Assembly (NCBI RefSeq): GCF_013408415.1
Contig: NZ_JACCAA010000001.1
Location: forward strand, 806,001 to 870,000
Direction of reading: 5' to 3'
From: Nocardioides daedukensis
GTDB lineage: Bacteria > Actinomycetota > Actinomycetes > Propionibacteriales > Nocardioidaceae
Length of the DNA stretch: 64,000 nt
Made by a program: the position numbers and the translations under genes. The notes under the pieces are model-generated. The model did not search any database and was not told where the DNA came from. It saw nothing but the letters and a program-made list of their open reading frames with translations. Positions 31,973-40,731 of the stretch are shown in pieces (within the stretch, counting starts at the first letter, position 1; each line of letters opens with the position of its first letter).

Positions 31973-32275
31973 AGTGAATATTCGCCTCACTGGAGTCCAC
32001 CGTCGGTGTGTTCGGGGGGCCGGTGAGTTGATCGTTCGGTAGCGGGCTTGGGGGCCGGTGGTGGCGTGGTTGCGGGCCACCGTTCCTAGGCTCCTTCCGC
32101 ACAACGCCATCTGGGTCGACACCGGCCCACAACATGCGCGAACACGCCTCAATGAACCACTGAGAACAGCCGTTGGGGGCAAGTGGGCCCCACGCCGGCG
32201 GCCGCTGGCCCCCAACGGCAATATCGCTGGCTCCCAACCACACGATCAGGTGGCCCCTACGCCTTCAACTATTCA
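31973..32275. mobile_element. MITE-like insertion inside the transposase gene
   Basis: About 300 bp without coding potential interrupt the transposase reading frame. The two edges carry short imperfect inverted repeats (AGTGAATATT at the left, AACTATTCAGT at the right). The exact ends and the target duplication could not be settled from the sequence. Confidence 0.5.
32169..32219. repeat. Large hairpin inside the MITE-like insertion
   Basis: gccgttgggggc at 32169-32180 is the exact reverse complement of 32208-32219; the 27-base space between also has GC-rich self-complementarity (gggcccc). Confidence 0.7.
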
Positions 32276-33352
32276 GTCCGTCGCTACCGGTGCGCCGACT
32301 GCGGCCACGTGTGGCGCCAAGACAGCACCCGGGCCGCCGAACCGCGAGCGAAGCTCTCGCGCCGCGGGCTCCGATGGGCACTCGAGGCGATCGTGGTGCA
32401 GCACCTGAGCGTGGCCCGCGTCGCCGAAGGGCTCGGGGTCGCCTGGCACACCGCCAACGACGCCGTCCTGGCCGAAGGCAGACGGGTCCTGATCGACGAC
32501 GAATACCGCTTCGACGGCGTCCGTGTCCTCGGCGTCGACGAGCACGTGTGGCGCCACACCAGACACGGCGACAAATACGTTACCGTGATCATCGACCTCA
32601 CCCCGGTCCGCGGGACCGGCGCCGCTCGGCTGCTCGACATGGTCGAGGGCCGCTCGAAGCAGGCGTTCAAGGCCTGGCTCGCCGCCCGCCCCCAGGCCTG
32701 GCGCGATGGTGTGGAGGTGGTCGCGATGGACGGGTTCACCGGTTTCAAGACCGCCACCACCGAGGAACTGCCCGACGCGGTGACGGTGATGGATCCCTTC
32801 CACGTCGTCCGCCTGGCCGGTGACGCCCTGGACCGCTGCCGGCGCCGGGTCCAACAGCACCTCCACGGACACCGCGGCCGCAAGAACGACCCGCTGTACA
32901 AGTCACGCCGCACCCTGCACACCGGCACCGCCCTGCTGACCGACAAGCAGCGCCACCGGTTGAGCGACCTGTTCGCCGCCGACAAGCACGTCGAGGTCGA
33001 GGCGACCTGGGGCATCTACCAGCGCATGATCGGCGCGTACCGCGAGCCCGACCGAGCCCTGGGGCGCGTGCTGATGGAGAAACTGATCGCCTCGCTCAGC
33101 ACCGGTGTCCCGAAGACGCTCGTCGAGGTCACCACCCTGGGCAAGACGTTGGCCAAGCGGGCCCTCGACGTGCTGGCCTACTTCGACCGACCCGGCACCA
33201 GCAACGGGCCGACGGAGGCGATCAACGGACGGCTCGAACACCTCCGCGGATCAGCCCTCGGGTTCCGCAACCTCACCAACTACATCGCCAGATCGCTACT
33301 TGAGACCGGAGGCTTCAGACCCCAACTCCAACACCCTCAGATGCGATGAGCC

Positions 33353-33360
33353 GGATTAGC
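33353..33360 (+). repeat. Right 8-bp target site duplication of the ISL3 element
   Basis: ggattagc follows the right terminal repeat and matches 31621-31628 exactly. Confidence 0.9.
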
Positions 33361-33458
33361 TCCTTGGGCTTCGTCGCACGAACAGCACGATCTGTCGGTG
33401 TCATGATCATTGATGGACGATTGGAGCAACCGTTCGCCTTCGGGTCGCTCTCGCCATA

Positions 33459-33498
33459 CGGCAACGGCACCCCGCCCGAGGGAGGAATGCCGTTGTCG
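33459..33498 (-). terminator. Hairpin after the DUF3068 gene
   Basis: Bases 33459-33469 and 33488-33498 form an 11-bp stem with one G-U pair, 16 bases past the DUF3068 stop codon on the minus strand. Confidence 0.45.
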
Positions 33499-33513
33499 TG
33501 TGATGATTTTCGA

Positions 33514-34416
33514 TCACCCCGCAGAGCGACGCCCGGTACCTCGACTGAGGAGGAGAAGCGCACCGCCCATGAGAAGCAGGATCGGACCCAGGATGAAACC
33601 GATCAGCGGAACGGTGCCCGTGATCAGGTTCAGACTCGAGACGTTGTCCTTCGCGTCCGAAGCATTGCTCTTCACCTGGGCATCGGTGAACGCGAGGTTC
33701 ATGTCCAGCAGGGGGTCGCCGTTCGCGAACGTGCGCACCTCGTGCTGCTCCTGCTTGATGATGGCCCCCGTCTTCGGCTCGATCCACATGGTCTTGTCCA
33801 TGCTGTATTTGCCATCGATGCCGGACACGACTTCCGCATCCATGTCGGACAGGGTGTAGTTGAACTTGTAGGTCTCGAGCCCATGGATCTTTTCAGTGCC
33901 TTCGTACTTTGCCGGGACAGTGCGGCCGATCATGCCGTCCCAGTACTTGTAGTCCTTCTTCTCGGTGTCGAAGGGGAACTTGTTGACCAAGCCCTCCTTC
34001 TGCTCAGCATCCGAGGGAACGAACTTGCCGTTCTTGACCGCCTTGCCGTCGTAGCGGTCGGTGGCAAAGACATCCGGCTCAGGGATGTTCACCAGGTTGG
34101 GGTCGTCCTTGTCCTCGACGCAGTCGTCCACGCCCGGTGCATCGACCATGAGGCAGGTGACGTTGGTGAAGACCACGACGTCATCCGTGGACGCGTTCGA
34201 GTCCGTCTTCGTGAAGCTGGTCGCCTTGACCTTCAGGTCCTCGACCTCGCCGGTGCCGGGGTTCAGCTTTGCCGCCGTACCCGACAGATGCGTTGTGCTG
34301 TTGGTGTCTGTGGGGGTCTTCTTGACTGCCCCAGATGCCCACGTTGACGCGAGGATCGCCGCGACAAGCAAGAATGCTCCCAGTCCGATGAGGACCCAGT
34401 TGATGTATTTCCGCAC
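33514..34416 (-). CDS. DUF3068 (PorA-like) membrane-anchored protein
   Basis: A 300-residue protein with one membrane helix at each end (residues about 7-30 and 268-293) and an exported domain between them. The middle has the family features: a WDGMIGRTVPAKYEGTEKIHGLETYKF segment and MWIEPKTGAIIKQEQHEVR. From memory, mycobacterial Rv0227c, an envelope protein thought to be essential, belongs to this family and sits in a locus with methyltransferase, glycosyltransferase and acyltransferase genes like those found here. GTG 34416 has a strong GGGAGG site upstream. Its function is not established. Confidence 0.8.
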   Translation of the reverse strand: MRKYINWVLIGLGAFLLVAAILASTWASGAVKKTPTDTNSTTHLSGTAAKLNPGTGEVEDLKVKATSFTKTDSNASTDDVVVFTNVTCLMVDAPGVDDCVEDKDDPNLVNIPEPDVFATDRYDGKAVKNGKFVPSDAEQKEGLVNKFPFDTEKKDYKYWDGMIGRTVPAKYEGTEKIHGLETYKFNYTLSDMDAEVVSGIDGKYSMDKTMWIEPKTGAIIKQEQHEVRTFANGDPLLDMNLAFTDAQVKSNASDAKDNVSSLNLITGTVPLIGFILGPILLLMGGALLLLSRGTGRRSAG

Positions 34417-34568
34417 GTTATTTCCCTCCCAGGAACCTCAACGATTCGGTGAAGAGTAGCAGTCAGTCCGGTCACGTGCTGCGCCTTGCGACGATCGTGA
34501 CCCTGCGTTCTGGCGACCGAGTCATGCACTTGCGCGCGACCAGCCTCGAGGGGTGCACTCATGTACGT

Positions 34569-35606
34569 TCAGATGACGCCATCAGCAAGGGCTTGGCGCA
34601 CCCACGGGATCACGACGTCGAGCATCTGATCAAGAGTGGTTTTTGCTTCAAAGCCCAGGACATCACGGGCTTTTGAAACGTCGGGAACGCGACGCTCAAC
34701 GTCATGAAGGAAGGGTGGGTCACTGACAACGGAGAACGGGCGAACCGGCCCGTTAATCTTGCGCCAAATGGTCTCGGCCAGTTCAAGCACCGTGGTTGAC
34801 GCTGCCGTCGACAAATTGAAATCATCACCGATGGCAGCGTCGGACTCCATTGCGCCCACTATTCCACGAGCCAGATCACTTCCGTAGGTGTAGTGGCGGA
34901 CCTGTTGGCCGTCACCCAATACATGGAGCGGATCCTGTCCCATCAGAACCTTCTGAATGAGGTCAGGAACGACGTGACTCATGGCCAACTTCACATTCCC
35001 GCTCGTGATCTTAACGTCCCCAACCGCGCGCCCTTCCCCCACGCCTACGCAGTTAAAGGGCCGAACAATTGTAAAGGGTAAACCATATTGGTCGTACGCT
35101 GCCCGGGCAAAATATTCGACGGCGAGCTTCTGGAATCCATACGACGACATGGGCGGTGGAACGCGTAGCTCGTCACCCTCGACTGACGGCCACCTACGTG
35201 TCGACTCGAACACCATCGAAGAACTCAAATACGTGACCTTCTTGAGCTTGCCCCCACTCATGGAACGAATGGCCGCATCACATGTGGCCGCGATAATGCG
35301 TTCATTTGTCGCGAGGAGGTCGTATGCGTATGTATGAAAATATGAGATCCCACCAATCAATGCAGCCCCGGCGATGAGATGATCACAATCCTTGAGCAGG
35401 CCCACAAGTAACTCGACATCGCGCACATCTCCTTCCACAAAGCGATAGGCAGGATGGTAGTCATACGACTTCGTGACGGGCCCGTATTTGGAGTAGTTGT
35501 CTATTCCCGTGACGGCGTAGCCCCGCGACAGCAACTCCTCCACCACATAGCCGCCAATGAATCCAGCTGACCCTGTGACCAGGACCCGCTGCGCGCGCTC
35601 ACTCAC
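34569..35606 (-). CDS. NAD-dependent epimerase/dehydratase (extended SDR)
   Basis: A nucleotide-sugar SDR of 345 residues. The N-terminal VTGSAGFIGGYVVEELLSRGY is the NAD-binding glycine motif and DNYSKYG follows strand 2. The catalytic Ser/Thr is near YLSSSMVF and the Tyr-x3-Lys pair is in SYGFQKLA. It is the last gene of the overlapping dehydrogenase-GT2-SDR operon; the GTG start overlaps the GT2 stop (GTGA at 35603-35606). With a sugar dehydrogenase upstream, it may be an epimerase or decarboxylase acting on a UDP-uronic acid, but the sequence alone does not decide this. Confidence 0.82.
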   Translation of the reverse strand: MSERAQRVLVTGSAGFIGGYVVEELLSRGYAVTGIDNYSKYGPVTKSYDYHPAYRFVEGDVRDVELLVGLLKDCDHLIAGAALIGGISYFHTYAYDLLATNERIIAATCDAAIRSMSGGKLKKVTYLSSSMVFESTRRWPSVEGDELRVPPPMSSYGFQKLAVEYFARAAYDQYGLPFTIVRPFNCVGVGEGRAVGDVKITSGNVKLAMSHVVPDLIQKVLMGQDPLHVLGDGQQVRHYTYGSDLARGIVGAMESDAAIGDDFNLSTAASTTVLELAETIWRKINGPVRPFSVVSDPPFLHDVERRVPDVSKARDVLGFEAKTTLDQMLDVVIPWVRQALADGVI

Positions 35607-36403
35607 TTCTCACTCCTGTGGTCTTCTCCCGATTCGGACTGAACTCGGCCACTATTCACGCTCGCGATGTGGGCGCCTCTTCGTCGGACTTGATCTATGG
35701 ACAGCTCCGGCCCGAAGGCGAAACGATACCAACGCAGGTACTTAGGCAACCACGCCCGCACGTCGAAATTGGACTCACCCAGCGTCCGATCCAACCAGAT
35801 AGTTGGAAGCTCGGCCACGGGCCGGCGGAGACGACGGGCCTTGGCAGTCAGCTCGAGACCGATCTCGAAACCAGAGCGACTATCGATACCAACCTGACGA
35901 ACGAAATCTGTGTCAAACGCCTTGAAACTGTTGGTCGCATCGTGGGTGCCAACCCTAGCGAATACACCTAGTGAACGTCCTGCCACACGGGACATGACCC
36001 CCTTTAGCAGCGGGCCGCCAACCTGTTGACCACCGCGTGAATATCGGGATGCAGCCGCGACCACGACCCCACGCTCAACCAGCCGAGACAGCGGATCAAT
36101 GAGTCTCGGATCGTCACTACCGTCCGCCATGGTCACAACTACAACTGGATACTTGGCGCGCTCGATGCCGTAGCGAATGGCATTCGCTGGACCGCGCCCA
36201 TAAGTTTGGACAACTGTTTTGATGCGAGGGTCATCACCCCACTCGTGGGTGACCGATCGCGCTGTAGAGTCCTCCAAAAAGTCGACGACCACCAAGACCT
36301 CGAACTGAAGGCTGATCCCGTCGACGAGTCGCCGTAGAACAGGCAGGATCGAATCACCCTCTTCAAAGGCTGGTATCACGACCGTCACCGAGAGCTGATT
36401 CAT
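35603..36403 (-). CDS. Family 2 glycosyltransferase (polyprenol-phosphate sugar transferase-like)
   Basis: A 266-residue GT-A fold enzyme. It starts VTVVIPAFEEGDSILPVLRRL, and VVVTMADGSDDPRLI is the nucleotide-binding acidic motif; the length and lack of C-terminal membrane helices resemble dolichol- or polyprenol-phosphate mannosyltransferases. Such enzymes load a sugar from a nucleotide donor onto a lipid carrier for use by GT-C enzymes outside the membrane, and two to three GT-C-like proteins lie in this region. ATG overlaps the dehydrogenase stop (ATGA at 36400-36403). Confidence 0.8.
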   Translation of the reverse strand: MNQLSVTVVIPAFEEGDSILPVLRRLVDGISLQFEVLVVVDFLEDSTARSVTHEWGDDPRIKTVVQTYGRGPANAIRYGIERAKYPVVVVTMADGSDDPRLIDPLSRLVERGVVVAAASRYSRGGQQVGGPLLKGVMSRVAGRSLGVFARVGTHDATNSFKAFDTDFVRQVGIDSRSGFEIGLELTAKARRLRRPVAELPTIWLDRTLGESNFDVRAWLPKYLRWYRFAFGPELSIDQVRRRGAHIASVNSGRVQSESGEDHRSEK

Positions 36404-37596
36404 ATGAGTGTTCCACCCCCGCGAAGGTCCCAGATATCCACAATAGGGCAGTCGACCTGGACAGCGCGATACATGTTATGTGGGGCACCAATAACAACGA
36501 TGTCTGACTGTTCCAGCACCATTTCCAACGACACAAGATCAGGATCATCATTGACATAAGGATCAGTTGCAATAACCCGACCAGCTCGAAAACCAAGAAC
36601 GCGTTTGAGGCGATAAGAGAGGCTGGAACGACGGTCGTCGCTTTCCGCCTTAAAAGCCATCCCGAGAATTCCCACAGTCATATTATTCAAGTCATATGTC
36701 GATTCCATACGTCTTACGATATAGTCCGGAAGACCCTCGTTCACCAGCATGGCCGAATGACCCAGCGCAAAAGTCCCACCAGTGACAGACGCGAGCTGCA
36801 TGGTGTCTTTAAACAGACAGGGCCCGGCTGCGAATCCCGCCGCAGGAAAGTCAGCAGCACGCGGATAGTCGAGCATCATGGCGTCACGAATGCGCGTGAA
36901 ATCAACACCTAAGTCATTTGCGGTCATGAAGAATTGGTTGGCAGCAGCGAACTTGATGTAACGCCACGAGTTGGTGAAGAGCTTTGCGAGCTCAGCTTCT
37001 TCTGGCTCCAACTCGATAATGATCGGGGCGAGTTCTGAGAATAGTCTACTTGCCCGCTCTCGCGCTCTCTCCGACCGTGACGCCACGAGTTGGGGCAGCG
37101 TGAACAGCTCCGTCATGGCGTGTCCCTCAGCAATTCGTTCCGGACAGAACGCCAAGTCCACCCCAACGCTGGGGTCCAACAATCGTTCCACGCGCCGAGT
37201 GACTCCTGGGAAGACAGTAGAACGAAGAATAAGCAATTGTCCCGGGCGCAAATGACCGAGCATGGACCCCACCGCTCGCGGTACCGCCTCCGGATCTGGA
37301 CTCATGTACTGGTCAACCGGAGTCCCCACCACGACTATTACATTCTCGGAATTGCCGATCACTTCTGGGTCCACGTGCGTCGTCAGAACACCCACTGCCA
37401 GAGCATCTCGGAGCGGCCCTTCGACTCCTGGCTCCAAAAACGGTGCACGACCACTACTGATCCTCTCGATGGCAGCACCGTCGATGTCGTAGATCGCCAC
37501 CTTAAGGCCGCGCGAGGCCAACGCGACAGCGAGAGGAAAGCCCACGTGCCCGGCTCCGCCCACCACGCACACGTTGTACTCGAACTTCTCAGCCAT
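36400..37596 (-). CDS. Nucleotide-sugar dehydrogenase (UDP-glucose/GDP-mannose type)
   Basis: A 398-residue NAD-dependent dehydrogenase that turns the C6 hydroxyl of a nucleotide sugar into a carboxylate. CVVGGAGHVGFPLAVALASRG is the NAD-binding motif, and AAGFAAGPCLFKDTMQLA contains the catalytic Cys and Lys in the form GPCLFKD. MAFKAESDDRRSSLSYRL belongs to the C-terminal UDP-binding domain. ATG 37596 is supported by AAGGTGG upstream; the GTG at 37608 is less likely. It heads a three-gene operon whose members overlap by a few bases. The sugar is not known. Confidence 0.85.
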   Translation of the reverse strand: MAEKFEYNVCVVGGAGHVGFPLAVALASRGLKVAIYDIDGAAIERISSGRAPFLEPGVEGPLRDALAVGVLTTHVDPEVIGNSENVIVVVGTPVDQYMSPDPEAVPRAVGSMLGHLRPGQLLILRSTVFPGVTRRVERLLDPSVGVDLAFCPERIAEGHAMTELFTLPQLVASRSERARERASRLFSELAPIIIELEPEEAELAKLFTNSWRYIKFAAANQFFMTANDLGVDFTRIRDAMMLDYPRAADFPAAGFAAGPCLFKDTMQLASVTGGTFALGHSAMLVNEGLPDYIVRRMESTYDLNNMTVGILGMAFKAESDDRRSSLSYRLKRVLGFRAGRVIATDPYVNDDPDLVSLEMVLEQSDIVVIGAPHNMYRAVQVDCPIVDIWDLRGGGTLI

Positions 37597-37669
37597 CCCC
37601 AAGACCACCTTCTCTTTTCCCTCGTCTCAACCTACCTCAGCCGGCGCCCACCTGTGGCATAGTGCCGCC

Positions 37670-39511
37670 GTGGGGATGAGACTGCCAGCGGCTATAGCAG
37701 ACGCGCGCGAGCCAATGCTTGCCCTGGCTGCTGAGCGCCGCACACAGATCGGTTCAGCAGTCGCGATGGTGATTGGCTTCATCGGATACCGCGCATGGGC
37801 ATTGTCGTCCTCATGGTTCTACCTGGACGACTACAAGCTCCTCTACGACGCGTCAGCGAGTGACTTCGGTCTCAGGTATGTACTGTCCCCGCACAACAGC
37901 AACCTCATGCCCGGGGGCCGCGTTTTAGCCTGGATCGTCGTTCAGTCCGGTACTCTCAACTGGACGGTTGCGGCCTTGCTCATTTTGGCTCTGCAGTTGC
38001 TCGCTGCCACGGCAGCCGCATGGGCTTGCTTCACACTGTTCGGGGTGCGATGGGCCGCCTTGCTTCCACTTGCGCTGTACCTGACCAGTGCGATGACAGT
38101 ACCTGTGATGATGTGGTGGACGGCCGGGGTTAACCAGGTGCCACTACAGGCCGCGTTCTTTCTTTCGATCGGCGCCTGGACAAGATACCTGCGTAGCCGT
38201 AGCACTCGATGGCTACTCATGACAATGTGCGTCATGGCGTTCGGACTCTTCTTCTACGTGAAGGCCCTTCTGCTACTTCCCGTCTTGCTGTTCCTTTTAG
38301 TCGGGTACTTCGTGAGCGGCACCGTGAAGTCTCGGATACGTCAGCTTGTCCCCTTCTGGCCCGGGATTGTCGGCTGCACGATCATGCCATCCATCTACAC
38401 CGTCTACTACCTATCGCATGTATCAAGTCCCTTCGTTTCTACGTCTCCAGGGCTCGTTCTACGTATCGCTGAGACCATGATCGGAACGGCCTTCACCACC
38501 GCGCTGGTCGGAGGCCCATGGCGTTGGGCCCCACTGGCCCCACCAAACGCATTCGCGAGCCCCCCCGAGGTAACTGTTCACTTAGCTTGGGTGCTAGTCG
38601 CACTCGTTGTGCTATACGGGTTCGCAACACGCCGACGTACGGTGCGAGCCTGGGTGTTGCTGGTCGGTTACCTATTCGCCTGTTTAGCACTTCTCGTCAA
38701 CAGTCGCGGTCCTGCCTACGGCGAGATCATTGGGCTCGAGTACCGGTACCTGACGGATGCGGCGTGCGTAGCGGCCATTTGCGTGGGATTGGTTTTCATT
38801 GACATTCACGGCGCACGTGATTCGTCCTGCGCTCGCACACCTTCGATGCTCCGGGCGCGGATCCCGTCCGTCATCGGTCTCGTTGTGATCGGCGCAATCG
38901 CGATCGGCGGTGTGCTGAGTACGGCAAGCTATGTCAGGATCTGGCACGAGCAGAATTACAGTGATGCATATGTCCACACCCTGCAAGATGAGCTGACTCG
39001 CTTGGGGAGCGTTGACCTAGACGACGGCGTTGTCCCAGATGCTGTCATTCCGGGAATCTTCGCGCCAGATAATCGAGTGCACAAGATCACGGAGTTGATC
39101 GGAGACCAAGCCCAGTATCCTCGATGGAGTCCCCGATTGGGCGTCGTGGCGGAAGACGGGAGCATCCGGGCCGCCCTTATCGGACCCGGTGTCGTTTCAA
39201 AGAAGGGTCCGCGTGAGGGGTGTGGTTGGTTGATAAAGGACCGAAGAGTCTCCATACCATTAACAGCCAGAGCATTCAACTGGTCGTGGTGGATCCGTAT
39301 CGGGTACCTCTACTCAGATGAATCAACGGTCACCGTCTCTGCCGACGGGAAGCAGGTGGAGGCAGAACTTCAACCCGGAGTGAACAGCTTGTACGTCCAG
39401 TTCGAAGGTTCGTTCGACCATGTAAGCATCGACGGACTCCGCCCAGGCACGACGCTATGCGTCGAATCGATTGAAGTCGGCCCATTGGTTCCTGGGGGGC
39501 CATTGGAATGA
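37670..39511 (+). CDS. Polytopic membrane protein, GT-C glycosyltransferase-like
   Basis: About 613 residues with some eleven membrane helices and an exported C-terminal domain of about 170 residues. After the first helix comes SSWFYLDDYKLLYDASAS, and the Asp-Asp pair in the first outer loop is the hallmark of GT-C enzymes that use lipid-linked sugars. HNSNLMPGGRVLAW follows. The GTG at 37670 is chosen because CATAGT lies six bases upstream; ATG 37676 is an alternative, and the frame further upstream runs into the divergent gene. Four TTA codons are visible. The next gene overlaps its stop (ATGA), so both are co-expressed. Confidence 0.72.
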   Translation: MGMRLPAAIADAREPMLALAAERRTQIGSAVAMVIGFIGYRAWALSSSWFYLDDYKLLYDASASDFGLRYVLSPHNSNLMPGGRVLAWIVVQSGTLNWTVAALLILALQLLAATAAAWACFTLFGVRWAALLPLALYLTSAMTVPVMMWWTAGVNQVPLQAAFFLSIGAWTRYLRSRSTRWLLMTMCVMAFGLFFYVKALLLLPVLLFLLVGYFVSGTVKSRIRQLVPFWPGIVGCTIMPSIYTVYYLSHVSSPFVSTSPGLVLRIAETMIGTAFTTALVGGPWRWAPLAPPNAFASPPEVTVHLAWVLVALVVLYGFATRRRTVRAWVLLVGYLFACLALLVNSRGPAYGEIIGLEYRYLTDAACVAAICVGLVFIDIHGARDSSCARTPSMLRARIPSVIGLVVIGAIAIGGVLSTASYVRIWHEQNYSDAYVHTLQDELTRLGSVDLDDGVVPDAVIPGIFAPDNRVHKITELIGDQAQYPRWSPRLGVVAEDGSIRAALIGPGVVSKKGPREGCGWLIKDRRVSIPLTARAFNWSWWIRIGYLYSDESTVTVSADGKQVEAELQPGVNSLYVQFEGSFDHVSIDGLRPGTTLCVESIEVGPLVPGGPLE

Positions 39512-40731
39512 GTGACCGAAACCACGTCCATCACGAACGGGTCGCCGTGCACCTCAGGCTGCCGGTCTTAGACAGTCTGCGCGCCGTGGGCGCCCTGATG
39601 GTCTTGACGACCCACACAGCGTTCCAGGCAGGGGATTACCTACGCCACGGCTACCTTGGAACTCTCTTGGCCCGCCTCGATGTCGGCGTCGCCATATTCT
39701 TTGTCCTCTCGGGCTTCCTGCTCTCTCGACCGTGGATTGCACGTGCAGCGATTGGCGCTCCGAGGCCGCAGGCTTCGCGCTACTACGAAAGACGTCTCCT
39801 TCGCATATACCCCGTGTACATGATGAGCGTCGCCGCCGCTCTACTTCTGATCCCCGGGAACGATCATTCAGGGTTTCGCCAGTGGCTGAGCTCCATGTTT
39901 ATGGCTGACTCCTACCTCAACAATCACCTACCGCACGGCTTGACCCAGATGTGGAGTCTCGCTGTTGAACTCGCCTTCTATTTGATTTTGCCAATCATCA
40001 TGCGACTAGTAGTGAAGAACGACTGGCTGAAGCCCCGCCGGTTGGCGGCTCTCCTAGTTGCCATGTCCCTCATCAGCGTCGCCTGGCATCTCAAACTTTC
40101 TGACTTGATCGCCCCGCATACCGCGGGTCTCACGGGGATCTGGTTTCCTGCCTATCTCACATGGTTCGCCGTGGGTATCTCGTTGGCGTGGGCACATGTC
40201 CATCTGCAACAAGGCAGCCCCCGACGTGGGACCGAACTTCTTCGCCAGATTGGCCAACTGCCCGGAGTGTGTTTGTCGACGGCCCTTGGACTTATGTTGA
40301 TCGTCTCCACCCCGATTGGTGGCCCGGCACTCTTCCAAGTGGGCACAGCCGGAGAGTCACTTTCCAAGCATTTGCTTTATGCTTTGGTTGGCGCCTTAGT
40401 CGTCATTACCGGCGTCTGGGCCGACCCACAGAGCCGCTACGCCCGCATCATGTCTTCGCGGCCCGCCCGCCATCTCGGTCACATATCCTATAGTCTCTTC
40501 TGTATCCACGTCGGCGTAATAACTTTCGTCATGTGGATCACGGGTTACGGACTCTTTGAAGGGCGCGGCCTGCAGATCTGGGGACTAACGCTCCTGATTT
40601 CCTTGATCCTCGCTGAAATCTCCTACCGATGCGTCGAATTGCCGTTCCTGCGTCTGAAGACGCGCGTATCCTCAACCCCCGTGAACGCCAACGCCGCCAC
40701 CACGACGATCACCGCTGACAAGGCTAATTGA
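39508..40731 (+). CDS. Acyltransferase-3 family membrane protein
   Basis: A 407-residue integral membrane O-acyltransferase with about ten helices. The N-terminal LPVLDSLRAVGALMVLTTHTAF has the family Arg and His, and FFVLSGFLLSRPW with YYERRLLRIYPVY forms the conserved RxxR-like region. Such enzymes add acetyl, succinyl or similar groups to surface glycans. The start overlaps the GT-C-like gene by four bases (ATGA). The 3' end overlaps the convergent aftD gene by 109 bases. From memory mycobacterial Rv0228 is a similar protein next to a DUF3068 gene. Confidence 0.85.
   Translation: MSDRNHVHHERVAVHLRLPVLDSLRAVGALMVLTTHTAFQAGDYLRHGYLGTLLARLDVGVAIFFVLSGFLLSRPWIARAAIGAPRPQASRYYERRLLRIYPVYMMSVAAALLLIPGNDHSGFRQWLSSMFMADSYLNNHLPHGLTQMWSLAVELAFYLILPIIMRLVVKNDWLKPRRLAALLVAMSLISVAWHLKLSDLIAPHTAGLTGIWFPAYLTWFAVGISLAWAHVHLQQGSPRRGTELLRQIGQLPGVCLSTALGLMLIVSTPIGGPALFQVGTAGESLSKHLLYALVGALVVITGVWADPQSRYARIMSSRPARHLGHISYSLFCIHVGVITFVMWITGYGLFEGRGLQIWGLTLLISLILAEISYRCVELPFLRLKTRVSSTPVNANAATTTITADKAN

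Larger units (their letters stand above)
31739..33349 (+). pseudogene. ISL3-family transposase, split by an insertion
   Basis: The first part (31739 to about 31972) encodes the N-terminus with CRRCDCEGSPRD and ends at LGWRPTTLVV. The second part resumes at about 32276 with VRRYRCADCGHVWR, half of the zinc-binding region. It then contains the DDE catalytic core (VLGVDEHVWRH, VVAMDGFTGFK, and the late TSNGPTEAINGRLEHLRG). Both halves are in the same frame, but the roughly 300-bp insertion brings an in-frame TGA at 32024-32026. The second half could still be translated from ATG 32183 but would lack the N-terminal zinc finger, so the transposase is probably dead. Confidence 0.88.
31629..33352 (+). 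mobile_element. ISL3-family insertion sequence, disrupted
   Basis: The ends are imperfect 22-bp inverted repeats (31629-31650 and 33331-33352, 18 of 22 identical, beginning GGCTC) flanked by the perfect 8-bp duplication ggattagc. Both the repeat ends and an 8-bp duplication fit the ISL3 family. The total is 1724 bp; without the inner insertion it would be about 1.42 kb, the normal size. The intact target duplications indicate a fairly recent arrival. Confidence 0.92.

Noticed and set aside
31971..32276. A 3-bp AGT target duplication at the edges of the nested insertion
   Set aside because: Removing the insert with one AGT copy does not restore the transposase reading frame, so the true borders must be different.
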